A stretch of DNA of 64,000 bases from Kineothrix sp. MB12-C1 (GTDB lineage: Bacteria > Bacillota > Clostridia > Lachnospirales > Lachnospiraceae), in the NCBI RefSeq assembly GCF_030863805.1, contig NZ_CP132957.1, positions 1,364,001-1,428,000 on the forward strand, in the 5' to 3' direction. How positions within the stretch are numbered: the stretch's first letter is position 1; each line of letters opens with the position of its first letter. Shown here one piece after another: positions 56,089 through 64,000 of this stretch. The notes beneath the pieces were generated by a model, which was not told the origin of the DNA, searched no databases, and saw only the letters and a program-made list of their open reading frames with translations. A program made the translations under genes and the position numbers.

Positions 56089-56401
56089 TTATAACTTCTC
56101 TTTATAATTCTCTAACTGATGAAAAATACCAATAACATAGACAATATCCTCTTCCACACGAAAAATAATAATGTATTCCATGTCCAAAACCACTGCTTCT
56201 TTATATCCTTTGCTTTTCAGAAAAGAATAAGTTGTATAACAGGCTGGAAGATAATCCATTTCAGTTTACGGATTGCAGAGATTCAATTCCATCCAATAAA
56301 TGTTTTGCTGCAGGTCCATTCTTGAATTTATACAAAATATGATAAACGCACTGGTCAAGTAATTCCTCTGCTCTTTCTGTGATAATAAGTCTATAAGCCA
56401 T
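56089..56401 (-). pseudogene. RelE/ParE-type toxin gene with frameshift
   Basis: It begins MAYRLIITERAEELLDQCVY, then HILYKFKNGPAAKHLLDGIE in one phase and stops at about 56264. One base shift restores EMDYLPACYTTYSFLKSKGY, KEAVVLDMEYIIIFRVEEDI and a natural end (HQLENYKEKL). Together about 103 residues, the normal RelE/ParE size. RelE toxins cleave mRNA on ribosomes. Start overlaps the antitoxin stop (ATG inside the last codons), the standard order. The toxin is predicted inactive. Confidence 0.85.
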
Positions 56402-56651
56402 ATTTTTCCTTCATAGAACTAAGTGAACTTCTTGCATCTTTCGTTCTTCCTTCTACAATCTGCTGCTCTGATACTTCCAATTCTCTATATATACTAAGTT
56501 TACGAATAGTATCTTCATAGTTTTCCATACTCATAATAACCATATCTCCATATCCATTTTTTGTAATATAGATTGGCTCATCTGCTTTATGGCACATTTC
56601 TGAAATTTCAGAAGTGTTTTTCAAATCTTTAATTGGAATAATCTGTGGCAT
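56391..56651 (-). CDS. Phd/YefM-family antitoxin
   Basis: An 86-residue antitoxin: MPQIIPIKDLKNTSEISEMC, the EPIYITKNGYGDMVIMSMEN core and a disordered C-terminus (VEGRTKDARSSLSSMKEKYGL region) that would bind the toxin. ATG at 56651 has AAGGAGGTG upstream; an upstream GTG falls inside that site. The antitoxin is intact while its toxin partner is frameshifted. Confidence 0.9.
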   Translation of the reverse strand: MPQIIPIKDLKNTSEISEMCHKADEPIYITKNGYGDMVIMSMENYEDTIRKLSIYRELEVSEQQIVEGRTKDARSSLSSMKEKYGL

Positions 56652-57114
56652 AGTATGCACCTCCTTAACAATGGATTAATTATACCATTATTATCCCACA
56701 ATTTCAATCAGTTATTCTTTCCAAAGTCTTACAAAGTTGAGTGCATCTTCCCAACTTCATAACTAGTCCTTGCATCCTTGGCCGACTGTTGAAACTTTGA
56801 TAATCTCATTCCGTTAAATTTCTGCGCCCTCTAAATATCAAACACATTTGCTGATCTTTTTCTTATTCTGCTGATTTTTCATCATAATTTCCATTCTTTC
56901 ATTAAACTTCTTTTGACTATTTCACATAACGCGAAAAGAGAATATTTTCTAAATTTCTTTAGAAAATATCCTCTTAGTAGTGCTAATAATATTAAATTAG
57001 ATTTCAAAACCTAACTGTACACTGTTTCACGTATTTTCTTACGACCGCTTATTTTCTTGGTTAAAAATTGGTCAAATTAATTTTCCAATCCTTGAACCCT
57101 TGATTTTACTGACT
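56652..57114. other. 463-base intergenic region with a strong AT-rich hairpin
   Basis: No gene recognised. Near 56940-56973 GAATATTTTCTAAA pairs with TTTAGAAAATAT around TTTC; on the minus strand CTCTTTT follows, so it may terminate the lysS transcript, about 140 bases past its stop. The remainder is AT-rich and without clear features. Confidence 0.55.
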
Positions 57115-58632
57115 TTATTTATCCAAAGTCTTCATGGTTGGGAAGAGCAATACATCCCTAATTGCAGGTGAATTAGTTAAGAGCATAACCATACGGTCAA
57201 TACCGAATCCAATTCCACCTGTCGGAGGCATACCTACTTCAAGTGCATTCAGGAAGTCCTCATCAATACTATTGGCCTCTTCGTCGCCTTGTGCCTTAAG
57301 CTCTTCCTGTGCCAGGAAGCGTTCACGCTGGTCAATAGGGTCATTTAACTCGGAGTATGCATTTGCCATCTCACGGCAAGTAATGAACAACTCGAAGCGC
57401 TCTGTATACTCAGGATGTCCCGGCTTTTTCTTCGTAAGCGGAGAAGTCTCAATCGGATGATCCATAACGAAAGTAGGCTGCACCAAATGTTCCTCTACGA
57501 ATTCTTCAAAGAATAGGCTTAGGATATCGCCCTTTTTATGTCTGGCTTCGTAGTGAACACCTTTATCGTCCGCAAGCTTTTTCGCTTCTTCTGTCGTTGC
57601 TATTTGATCGAAGTCAATGCCTGTATACTTTTTAACGGCATCTACCATTGTAATTCTCTCGAAAGGCTTTCCTAAATCGATTTCCACATCGCCATACTGA
57701 ATTGTCGTTGTTCCAAGCACCTCTTGAGCCACATGACGATACAGATTCTCGCTAAGATCCATCATGCCGTGATAGTCGGTATATGCCTGGTATAATTCCA
57801 TCAAAGTAAATTCCGGATTGTGTCTCGTATCGAGTCCTTCATTACGGAATACCCTTCCGATTTCATATACTCTCTCCATGCCGCCTACAATCAGTCTTTT
57901 TAAATATAATTCAAGGGAGATACGAAGCTTCACTTCCTCATCCAAAGCGTTATAGTGGGTTTCGAAGGGTCTTGCAGCCGCTCCGCCCGCATTGGAAACG
58001 AGCATAGGGGTTTCTACCTCCAGGAATCCCTGTCCATCCAAATAACGGCGGATAGAACTGATAATTTGAGACCTTTTCACGAAAGTACGTTTCACTTCCT
58101 CATTCATAATAAGGTCTGTATATCTTTGACGATAACGAATATCTGTATTAACAAGCCCGTGATATTTTTCAGGAAGGATTTGGAGACTCTTGGAAAGCAG
58201 AGTAATCTCTTCTGCATGAATAGAGATTTCTCCCGTCTTCGTCCTAAATACTTCACCTTTTATACCGGCAATATCGCCTACATCATACTTCTTAAAGTCC
58301 GCGTAAGCTTCTTCGCCAAGGCTATCTCTTGCCACATATGACTGAATATTTCCCTCTAAATCCTGTATATTGCAAAACGAAGCTTTTCCCATAATACGTT
58401 TGGACATAACACGTCCCGCTATGGATACCTTCTGGCCTTCTAATGCTTCGAAATTATTTTTTACATCAATACTATGGTGGGTCACATCATATTTCATGAT
58501 TTGGAAAGGATCTTTTCCATTTTCCTGCAATGCCGCAAGCTTCTCTCTTCTTACCTTTAACAGCTGGTTAATATCTTGCAGTTCTTGCTGCTGTCCCTGC
58601 TGCTGCCCTTGTACATTCTGTGTTTCTTCCAC
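57115..58632 (-). CDS. lysS: Lysyl-tRNA synthetase (class II)
   Basis: A class II LysRS of about 505 residues: OB-fold anticodon domain (about 60-170, [20 protein letters not shown]), motif 2 ([20 protein letters not shown]) and motif 3 ([14 protein letters not shown]). It charges tRNA-Lys. An unusual Gln-rich lead ([12 protein letters not shown]) precedes the conserved part. GTG at 58632 has AAAGGAG eight bases upstream and is chosen over GTG 58641, which overlaps that site. It follows greA, a common arrangement. Confidence 0.96.
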   Translation of the reverse strand: MEETQNVQGQQQGQQQELQDINQLLKVRREKLAALQENGKDPFQIMKYDVTHHSIDVKNNFEALEGQKVSIAGRVMSKRIMGKASFCNIQDLEGNIQSYVARDSLGEEAYADFKKYDVGDIAGIKGEVFRTKTGEISIHAEEITLLSKSLQILPEKYHGLVNTDIRYRQRYTDLIMNEEVKRTFVKRSQIISSIRRYLDGQGFLEVETPMLVSNAGGAAARPFETHYNALDEEVKLRISLELYLKRLIVGGMERVYEIGRVFRNEGLDTRHNPEFTLMELYQAYTDYHGMMDLSENLYRHVAQEVLGTTTIQYGDVEIDLGKPFERITMVDAVKKYTGIDFDQIATTEEAKKLADDKGVHYEARHKKGDILSLFFEEFVEEHLVQPTFVMDHPIETSPLTKKKPGHPEYTERFELFITCREMANAYSELNDPIDQRERFLAQEELKAQGDEEANSIDEDFLNALEVGMPPTGGIGFGIDRMVMLLTNSPAIRDVLLFPTMKTLDK

Positions 58633-58687
58633 TTCCGCCACTCCTTTTCTCTTTATTTTTCCAACGGTACTAAAAGCGATAATTTAG

Positions 58688-59173
58688 TTAGTTGCTGGAA
58701 CGCTGAATTTCGAGTACCTTATATTGTATTAAACCAACCTGTGTCTCCACGCTGACTATATCCCCGATTTTACCACCGATTAAAGCCTTCCCTACCGGTG
58801 ATTCATTGGAGATTTTACCCTTTAGGCTATTTGCTTCCGTAGATCCAACAATTTTATATTCTAATTCCTCATTATATTCCATATCGAAGATTCTTACTTT
58901 ACAACCAATGTTAATCTTATCCAGATCAACTTCATCTTCTACGACAACTTCAGCATTCTTCAATATCTTTTCCAGCTCTTCAATTCTTGCTTCGATATCG
59001 CGCTGTTCATCCTTAGCTGCATCGTATTCTGCGTTCTCGGATAGGTCACCTTGTTCCCTGGCTTCTTTAATTTTCTGCGCTACTTCCTGTCTTTTTACCA
59101 CTTTTAAATCATGAAGCTCATCCTCATATCTTTTCAAGCCTTCATAAGTTAAAATATTCTTCTTTTCTTCCAT
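58688..59173 (-). CDS. greA: Transcription elongation factor GreA
   Basis: A 161-residue GreA with the N-terminal coiled coil ([40 protein letters not shown], whose acidic tip DLSENAEY inserts into RNA polymerase) and the C-terminal FKBP-like domain ([20 protein letters not shown]). It rescues backtracked RNA polymerase. First of the pair with lysS. Confidence 0.97.
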   Translation of the reverse strand: MEEKKNILTYEGLKRYEDELHDLKVVKRQEVAQKIKEAREQGDLSENAEYDAAKDEQRDIEARIEELEKILKNAEVVVEDEVDLDKINIGCKVRIFDMEYNEELEYKIVGSTEANSLKGKISNESPVGKALIGGKIGDIVSVETQVGLIQYKVLEIQRSSN

Positions 59174-59222
59174 TTTCGATCACCCTTCCTACGAGTGCTT
59201 ATTACTCGTTATCCACAAATTT

Positions 59223-60029
59223 CTATTTCTTCTCTTTCTGCTTATGGGTCTGATTAACTCTAGTATTGTACCCATTTTTCGCCAGAGTGTCAAGGAATTT
59301 CACTGTTGACAGATATCTGACATCCCTTCGCTTCATTTGAAGCCTCTCTCTCTTTTCCTCTTCCGACCAAAAATCGATATACGTTGCCTCCGTCGGTATC
59401 GATGCATATGGAGGCAAATAACGATATCTAATATCCAGAACAGTCGTTTTCTTACTCTTTCCTATACGTTTCTCCAACTTGGACGCGTAGGCGGTCGGTA
59501 TCCCATATTCCTCATAGACATAATCGGCGATTTCCGCATATATCCTAGGGTTGTCAGTCACTACTGTCAGATGATTAATACGTGAAAAATATTCTTGCAA
59601 CAAGGCGAAAAGAAGCCTTTTTTGTTCCTCTGCCTCACATCCATCCGCCTGATCTTCCGAACCGATTACAAATAGATACTCCCAGCAAAGATTTTGTTTC
59701 ATCACCTGACGAAGCAGAATTTCAGGAGGGAGTTTCTCCTCAATTTCCATCATTTGGCTCAAAGCAGGTTGCAAATAATAATCTACAATTCCCGGCTCCT
59801 CCAGCTTCTCTTTAAGAAGTTCAAGAAGCTGTTCCCTCTTCCAAGACTCCCCCGACTTTCCCTTTTTCCCCCATTTCCCACAAAAAAATTCCGGTACCTC
59901 ATAGAGAAGCAGCTCGTACTCCTCCATATCGCTACGAATGCAAGGCATTTGGACGGAACTCCAGAAATGCTTTTTGGCACTGCTTTCTTTTTTTAAATAA
60001 AAATATACGATTTTCTTATCCAATTCCAT
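59223..60029 (-). CDS. Conserved hypothetical protein between dusB and greA
   Basis: A 268-residue, apparently soluble protein that I do not recognise. It has no signal peptide or membrane helix. There is an acidic middle (LELLKEKLEEPGIVDYYLQP), a segment with a hydrophobic core (WEYLFVIGSEDQADG, then INHLTVVTDNPRIYAEIADY) that suggests an alpha/beta domain, and a basic C-terminus (HKQKEKK). ATG with AGGATG upstream. Its position inside a translation-linked cluster hints at a housekeeping role, but nothing more specific can be said. Confidence 0.7.
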   Translation of the reverse strand: MELDKKIVYFYLKKESSAKKHFWSSVQMPCIRSDMEEYELLLYEVPEFFCGKWGKKGKSGESWKREQLLELLKEKLEEPGIVDYYLQPALSQMMEIEEKLPPEILLRQVMKQNLCWEYLFVIGSEDQADGCEAEEQKRLLFALLQEYFSRINHLTVVTDNPRIYAEIADYVYEEYGIPTAYASKLEKRIGKSKKTTVLDIRYRYLPPYASIPTEATYIDFWSEEEKRERLQMKRRDVRYLSTVKFLDTLAKNGYNTRVNQTHKQKEKK

Positions 60030-60149
60030 CTATCATCCTGCCTAAATACTCATTTTAAATACAATTTGTTATACAATGTGTTTTTAAGCATTATCTGCAT
60101 TTTAAACAGAATATGAAACTGTACTTTCTCTTATACCTGGATTTACTTT

Positions 60150-61127
60150 TTAAAAGCCGATTGCCTCAATACCTCTTTTTAAATCATCAAAGCTTTCCAT
60201 TTCATTTACTCTTTGTCTGAATTTGGCAGAATGAGGATAACCGGCAGTATACCAGGCAACATGCTTGCGCATCTCTCTGATACCAACATATTCTCCTTTA
60301 CATTCTAGTTGAAGCTCTGCATGACGCAGAATCGTATCTCTCACTTCTTCCGATGTTGGCGGCGCAAGATTCTCACCCGTCTCCATATACGCCCTGATTT
60401 CCCGGAAAATCCAGGGATTCCCCCTAACCCCGCGCCCTATCATTACACCATCACAACCTGTCTGTTCCATCAATTGTACTGCAGACCTTCCATCGATGAT
60501 ATCTCCATTACCAATAACAGGAATACTTACACTCTCCTTCACTTTTGCAATAATATCCCAATCTGCCTTCCCTGAATAGTACTGCACCCGCGTTCTTCCA
60601 TGCACCGCAATCGCACTGGCTCCTGCCGCTTCGGCTGCCTTGGCCACCTCCACTGCATTCACATTTTCCTCATTGAAACCTTTTCTGATCTTAACAGTGA
60701 CAGGTTTTCTTATCGCCTTTACCGTCTTCGACACAATTTGTTCCACCAGGGCAGGATTCTTCATCAGGGCAGATCCTTCTCCGTTATTCACTATCTTGGG
60801 CACCGGACAACCCATATTAATATCCAATATAGCAAAAGGCCTTTCTTCTATCCTCTTCGCCATCTCACTGATAATATCCGGATCCGAGCCAAAAAGCTGT
60901 AGAGATACAGGAAGCTCTTTAGGATCGATGGCAAGCAGCTCCTCTGTATTTTTATTCTGATACATAATTGCTTTGGCGCTCACCATCTCCATACATAAAA
61001 GACCTGCTCCCTGCTCCTTACATAGCAGACGGAATGGCAGGTCGGTAACACCTGCCATGGGAGCTAGTATCATATTATTTTCAAGCTCTACATTTCCTAT
61101 CTTCAGCTTCTTTAATCTATTCACCAT
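60150..61127 (-). CDS. dusB: tRNA-dihydrouridine synthase DusB
   Basis: A 325-residue flavin TIM barrel: LAPMAGVTDLPFRLLCKEQG, catalytic Cys in INMGCPVPKIVNNGEGSALM, AVHGRTRVQYYSGKADWDII and MIGRGVRGNPWIF. The C-terminal helical domain (about 245-325) is present. It reduces uridine in tRNA. Start lies 2 bases after the coaX stop. Confidence 0.96.
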   Translation of the reverse strand: MVNRLKKLKIGNVELENNMILAPMAGVTDLPFRLLCKEQGAGLLCMEMVSAKAIMYQNKNTEELLAIDPKELPVSLQLFGSDPDIISEMAKRIEERPFAILDINMGCPVPKIVNNGEGSALMKNPALVEQIVSKTVKAIRKPVTVKIRKGFNEENVNAVEVAKAAEAAGASAIAVHGRTRVQYYSGKADWDIIAKVKESVSIPVIGNGDIIDGRSAVQLMEQTGCDGVMIGRGVRGNPWIFREIRAYMETGENLAPPTSEEVRDTILRHAELQLECKGEYVGIREMRKHVAWYTAGYPHSAKFRQRVNEMESFDDLKRGIEAIGF

Positions 61128-61129
61128 TA

Positions 61130-61900
61130 TTATTTCCTATTCTTCTCATAAATTATCCGTAATCCATCCATCGTCAGTGTACTGTTATAGATGCCGATGC
61201 TTTCCGCTTCTTCCGATATCAATCGGCCAAGCCCTCCTGTGGCAACTACCTTCAGATTCTCATAACCGCTTTCCTTCTTCACTTGTCCTACAATATACTC
61301 CGTCTGACCAATCTGCCCATATACAAGTCCGGCCTGCATACTCGAAATCGTCTCCTGAGCCAAAATGGACTTCGGCTTCTTAATCTCTACCTCCGGCAGC
61401 TTTGCCGTATCCTCCCATAATGCTTTTGCACTGATACGAATTCCCGGCGCCGTTATTCCCGCCGCAAAGCATCCATCCGCCGTTACGAGGTCATAGGTCG
61501 TAGCTGTACCGAAATCGATTACCAATACAGGGCCTCCATATGTTTCATATGCCGCTACCGCATCCACGATACGGTCCGACCCGATTTCCCTTGGATTCTC
61601 CGTAATGATTTTGATCCCTGTCTTCACTCCCGGGCCGACAATAATGGGCGGTGTACCTAAATACCTTGTTACTGCCCCTGTCAGGGAATGCATAACATTA
61701 GGGACAACGCTGGCTATAATCGTTCCCTCAAGATCTTCTTTACGTACATTATTTATCTTCAACAACTCCATAATATTCATGCCGTATTCATCAGAAGTCC
61801 GGGCTTGCTTCGTAGTCATGCGAAACGTTGTTAAAAGCTCTTTTTCTTTATATACACCACAGGTTATATTTGTATTGCCTACATCGATTGCAAGTATCAT
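61130..61900 (-). CDS. coaX: Type III pantothenate kinase CoaX
   Basis: A 256-residue ASKHA-fold kinase: [40 protein letters not shown] with [29 protein letters not shown], and [15 protein letters not shown]. It performs the first step of coenzyme A synthesis and needs a monovalent cation. AAGGAG before ATG. Cotranscribed with dusB. Confidence 0.96.
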   Translation of the reverse strand: MILAIDVGNTNITCGVYKEKELLTTFRMTTKQARTSDEYGMNIMELLKINNVRKEDLEGTIIASVVPNVMHSLTGAVTRYLGTPPIIVGPGVKTGIKIITENPREIGSDRIVDAVAAYETYGGPVLVIDFGTATTYDLVTADGCFAAGITAPGIRISAKALWEDTAKLPEVEIKKPKSILAQETISSMQAGLVYGQIGQTEYIVGQVKKESGYENLKVVATGGLGRLISEEAESIGIYNSTLTMDGLRIIYEKNRK

Positions 61901-61948
61901 CTTCCCAATTATTCTCCTTTTCCTACAGCACTTTTTCTATTATTACTA

Positions 61949-62287
61949 TTAGTCTAATACAACATCTTCCTGTAAAATAAAAATCCGATAATACAGGCTT
62001 AGGGACTCGAACAGCTCCTGCCTGCTGTTTTTTATCTTTCCTACCATCAATCCGCTGCTTATCTCGTCATATAGAAAATCATCATCGGCAAAATTAGTTT
62101 CTATCGCAACATTACCATCCTCTTCAAATACGACAGTAAAGATTCCGCCGACCTCTTCCGTAAAAAGCACACAGATAATATGCAACTCATCCTTAATCGA
62201 CTGTGGAATCCCGGCGAATTTCTCATTAAAATAATATTTCTGCTCATAGGAATTCGCACCGCATAAAACAATTCTATTCTCTTCCAT
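61949..62287 (-). CDS. DUF6145-like conserved protein
   Basis: A 112-residue protein with ENRIVLCGANSYEQKYYFNE, FAGIPQSIKDELHIICVLFT and NSRQELFESLSLYYRIFILQ; I take it to be the Lachnospiraceae DUF6145 group. No catalytic motif, signal or membrane helix. Precedes coaX (48-base gap) with AAAGGAG upstream. Function unknown. Confidence 0.75.
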   Translation of the reverse strand: MEENRIVLCGANSYEQKYYFNEKFAGIPQSIKDELHIICVLFTEEVGGIFTVVFEEDGNVAIETNFADDDFLYDEISSGLMVGKIKNSRQELFESLSLYYRIFILQEDVVLD

Positions 62288-62390
62288 ATCCAGTTGAAAA
62301 TACTCCTTTCACACTCGTTCAACCAACAAAGATATATAATTACAAAATCCATAACCTCACTCATTTACACGTATTTCGATAACGCTAGCC

Positions 62391-62617
62391 GGATTTCCCG
62401 GGGCAGTTTAGTTTTCTTTCCCTTCGCAAGCAGTTTATATTTTCTTAATGAAATGCTCGGAACCCAGGGCAAACGGCGCATGGATGCGACGTTTAGGAAG
62501 CACGGTACAAGGATGTACCTTGCTTCCGCCCCGGACACTATCAAAAGTCCCTCCATTTCATTTAGAAAATGACAACTGCGCGCACGGAAGGAAAACTAAA
62601 GCTGCCATGGGAAATCC
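62391..62617. repeat. Palindromic structured element (third family)
   Basis: Arms GGATTTCCCGGGGCAGTTTA...and TAAAGCTGCCATGGGAAATCC at the ends are inverted repeats, and pairing continues with CAGTTTATATTTTCTTAATG against CATTTAGAAAATGACAACTG. Inside are two hairpins, AAACGGCGCAT / ATGCGACGTTT and GGTACA / TGTACC. No real gene lies in the 380-base gap between birA and the DUF6145-like gene. Confidence 0.65.
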
Positions 62618-62667
62618 CTCCCAACCTAAATAAATCACATATAAACTTTATATCAATTATATATCTT

Positions 62668-63648
62668 TTAAACATATCCAAAGAGTCCCCGCACCGATAC
62701 TTCCCCCGCATACACTTCCACGATCCTCTTATCTTCAAGTTCCACCAACAGCTCTCCCATTGCATTAATTCCTCTTGCAATTCCGTGGAATTCACCTTTG
62801 GGATCCAATACTCTTACTTCTTTATTATAATTAACGAGATGTTTATTATACTCATCTAAAATACCGCTGACATCCTCTGTCTGTAAATATTTTTCGTAGT
62901 ATTTTTCAAAATATTTTAGTACCATCTGCAGAAGTTCGGCACGCGGCCACTGTCTTCCACTCTCCAGATAAAGAGAGGTCGCGGTTTCCTTAATATCATC
63001 GGGGAACTCGTCCAAGTTCACGTTAATACCAGTACCGATTACTACATGCTGGATATATTCGGGCTCAACATTCATCTCCGTCAGAATTCCACAGACCTTC
63101 CTCCCATTTACGACGATATCATTCGGCCACTTAATACCTGCTTCCAGATTACCAAGCGCCGAAATAGCCTTCACAACAGCCAGCGCCATAACGAGCGTGA
63201 GGCCTGATGCCTTATTGGGGGCAAATTCCGGGCGTAGCAAGAGTGTGAAATAAATATCCTTACCGGCTGGAGAGCACCAACCCCTTCCCCGCCTTCCTCT
63301 GCCTGCATTCTGCTTATCGGCTACAGCGATCGTTCCATGGGGTGCGCCCTCCTCTGCCAAACGCTTCGCATCGGCATTGGTAGAACCCGTTTCATCATAA
63401 TAATAAATTGTATTGCCCGCCCACTTATTATGAATACGGCTCTTTAATTCACTGAAAGAAAGGACATCCGGATTTTCCTTTAATTTATATCCTTTATTCT
63501 GAACTGCCTCTATGACGTAACCCTCTTCTTTTAACTGATTGATAACTTTCCAGACCGCTGTTCTGGACACGCCAAATCGTTCACAAAGTTCCTGTCCTGA
63601 GACATATTCCGTACTTTCCCGAAGAAGTATCAAAATCTCTGTTTTCAT
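62668..63648 (-). CDS. birA: Biotin-protein ligase / biotin operon repressor BirA
   Basis: A 326-residue bifunctional BirA: N-terminal winged helix (residues 1-62, [20 protein letters not shown]), catalytic domain with [20 protein letters not shown], the biotinyl-AMP loop [31 protein letters not shown] and [12 protein letters not shown], and an SH3-like C-terminal part. It attaches biotin to carboxylases and may repress biotin genes. Its ATG overlaps the argF stop. Confidence 0.96.
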   Translation of the reverse strand: MKTEILILLRESTEYVSGQELCERFGVSRTAVWKVINQLKEEGYVIEAVQNKGYKLKENPDVLSFSELKSRIHNKWAGNTIYYYDETGSTNADAKRLAEEGAPHGTIAVADKQNAGRGRRGRGWCSPAGKDIYFTLLLRPEFAPNKASGLTLVMALAVVKAISALGNLEAGIKWPNDIVVNGRKVCGILTEMNVEPEYIQHVVIGTGINVNLDEFPDDIKETATSLYLESGRQWPRAELLQMVLKYFEKYYEKYLQTEDVSGILDEYNKHLVNYNKEVRVLDPKGEFHGIARGINAMGELLVELEDKRIVEVYAGEVSVRGLFGYV

Positions 63649-64000
63649 TCCACCTCTAAAACTCCAATCGTTGCTGCCATCACTGCCTTAATCGTGTGCA
63701 TGCGATTCTCTGCCTCTTGAAATACAATAGATGCCGGTGATTCGAATACCTCATCCGTCACTTCCATTTCTGTAATACCGAACTTTTCTCCCATTTCTTT
63801 CCCGATTGCCGTCTTCAAATCGTGAAAAGCAGGAAGGCAATGCATAAATACCGCCTTTTCCCCGGCATTTTCCATTACCTTACGATTCACCTGATAAGGG
63901 GAAAGCTCATCGATACGTTCTGCCCATACTTCATCGGGTTCACCCATAGATACCCACACGTCCGTATAAATAACATCTGCCCCTTTGGTTCCTTCTTCTA
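63645..64000 (-). CDS. argF: Ornithine carbamoyltransferase, C-terminal part (continues beyond window)
   Basis: The reading frame is open to the right edge; visible residues begin [20 protein letters not shown] and include the catalytic HCLPAFHD motif, [20 protein letters not shown] and [14 protein letters not shown], the ornithine carbamoyltransferase C-terminal domain. It makes citrulline from ornithine and carbamoyl phosphate. The four-base overlap with birA suggests cotranscription. Confidence 0.93.
   Translation of the reverse strand, partial: EEGTKGADVIYTDVWVSMGEPDEVWAERIDELSPYQVNRKVMENAGEKAVFMHCLPAFHDLKTAIGKEMGEKFGITEMEVTDEVFESPASIVFQEAENRMHTIKAVMAATIGVLEVE

Noticed and set aside
62365-62633. 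Small open frames on both strands between birA and the DUF6145-like gene
   Set aside because: They fall in a palindromic element and lack ribosome sites or known families.

Overview
The window looks like the chromosome of a motile, spore-forming, low-GC Clostridia species, most likely Lachnospiraceae. The evidence is a Firmicutes-type flagellar block with csrA-fliW, dipicolinate synthase genes (spore formation), T-box and LicT-type RNA regulation, strong AAGGAGG ribosome sites, and conjugative-element remnants of the kind common in gut Clostridia. Most genes lie on the minus strand, so operons read from high to low coordinates.

Region by region (plus-strand order). 1-10.2 kb: two flagellar operons, flgM-flgN-flgK-flgK-flgL-fliW-csrA and flaG-fliD-fliS-(chaperone), each behind a sequence that fits the sigma-28/SigD promoter. 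10.2-14 kb: dipicolinate synthase dpaAB and asnB, with a palindromic mobile element inserted at the end of asnB. 14-18.6 kb: a chemoreceptor and a GGDEF-EAL protein in one operon. 18.9-20.3 kb: fused remnants of a CotH gene and a DUF4956 gene. 20.3-22 kb: T-box-controlled alanine aminotransferase. 22-25 kb: EAL-HDOD protein, YczE-like membrane protein, 1-phosphofructokinase. 25.1-27.6 kb: WYL regulator, zinc-ribbon and DUF3788 genes, then a repeat-rich gap. 27.6-31.9 kb: beta-glucoside PTS operon with LicT control. 32-34.4 kb: lipoprotein amidase, a dead phosphatase gene, and a small type I toxin-antitoxin locus.

34.4-45.1 kb is the most interesting block: an eleven-gene operon starting with a GntR regulator and a BMP-type nucleoside ABC transporter, then an isochorismatase-fold hydrolase, a PfkB kinase, a uridine-phosphorylase-like enzyme, a BtpA/SgcQ TIM barrel, an iron alcohol dehydrogenase and a stand-alone TrpA-like TIM barrel. 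It reads as a complete import-and-catabolism route for an unidentified nucleoside. A second, paralogous GntR gene lies just upstream.

46-52.7 kb holds assorted regulators, a split chromate transporter and a chimeric ferredoxin. 53-56.7 kb holds frlD-frlB-like fructoselysine genes next to decayed mobile DNA (HTH fragment, VirB6-like and pilin-like fragments, broken RelE with an intact Phd antitoxin). 57-64 kb is a housekeeping cluster: lysS, greA, an unknown gene, dusB, coaX, a DUF6145-like gene, birA and the end of argF.

A recurring theme is short palindromic elements (150-280 bp) placed against gene stop codons. Two of them are flanked by direct repeats that look like target-site duplications, which marks them as mobile.
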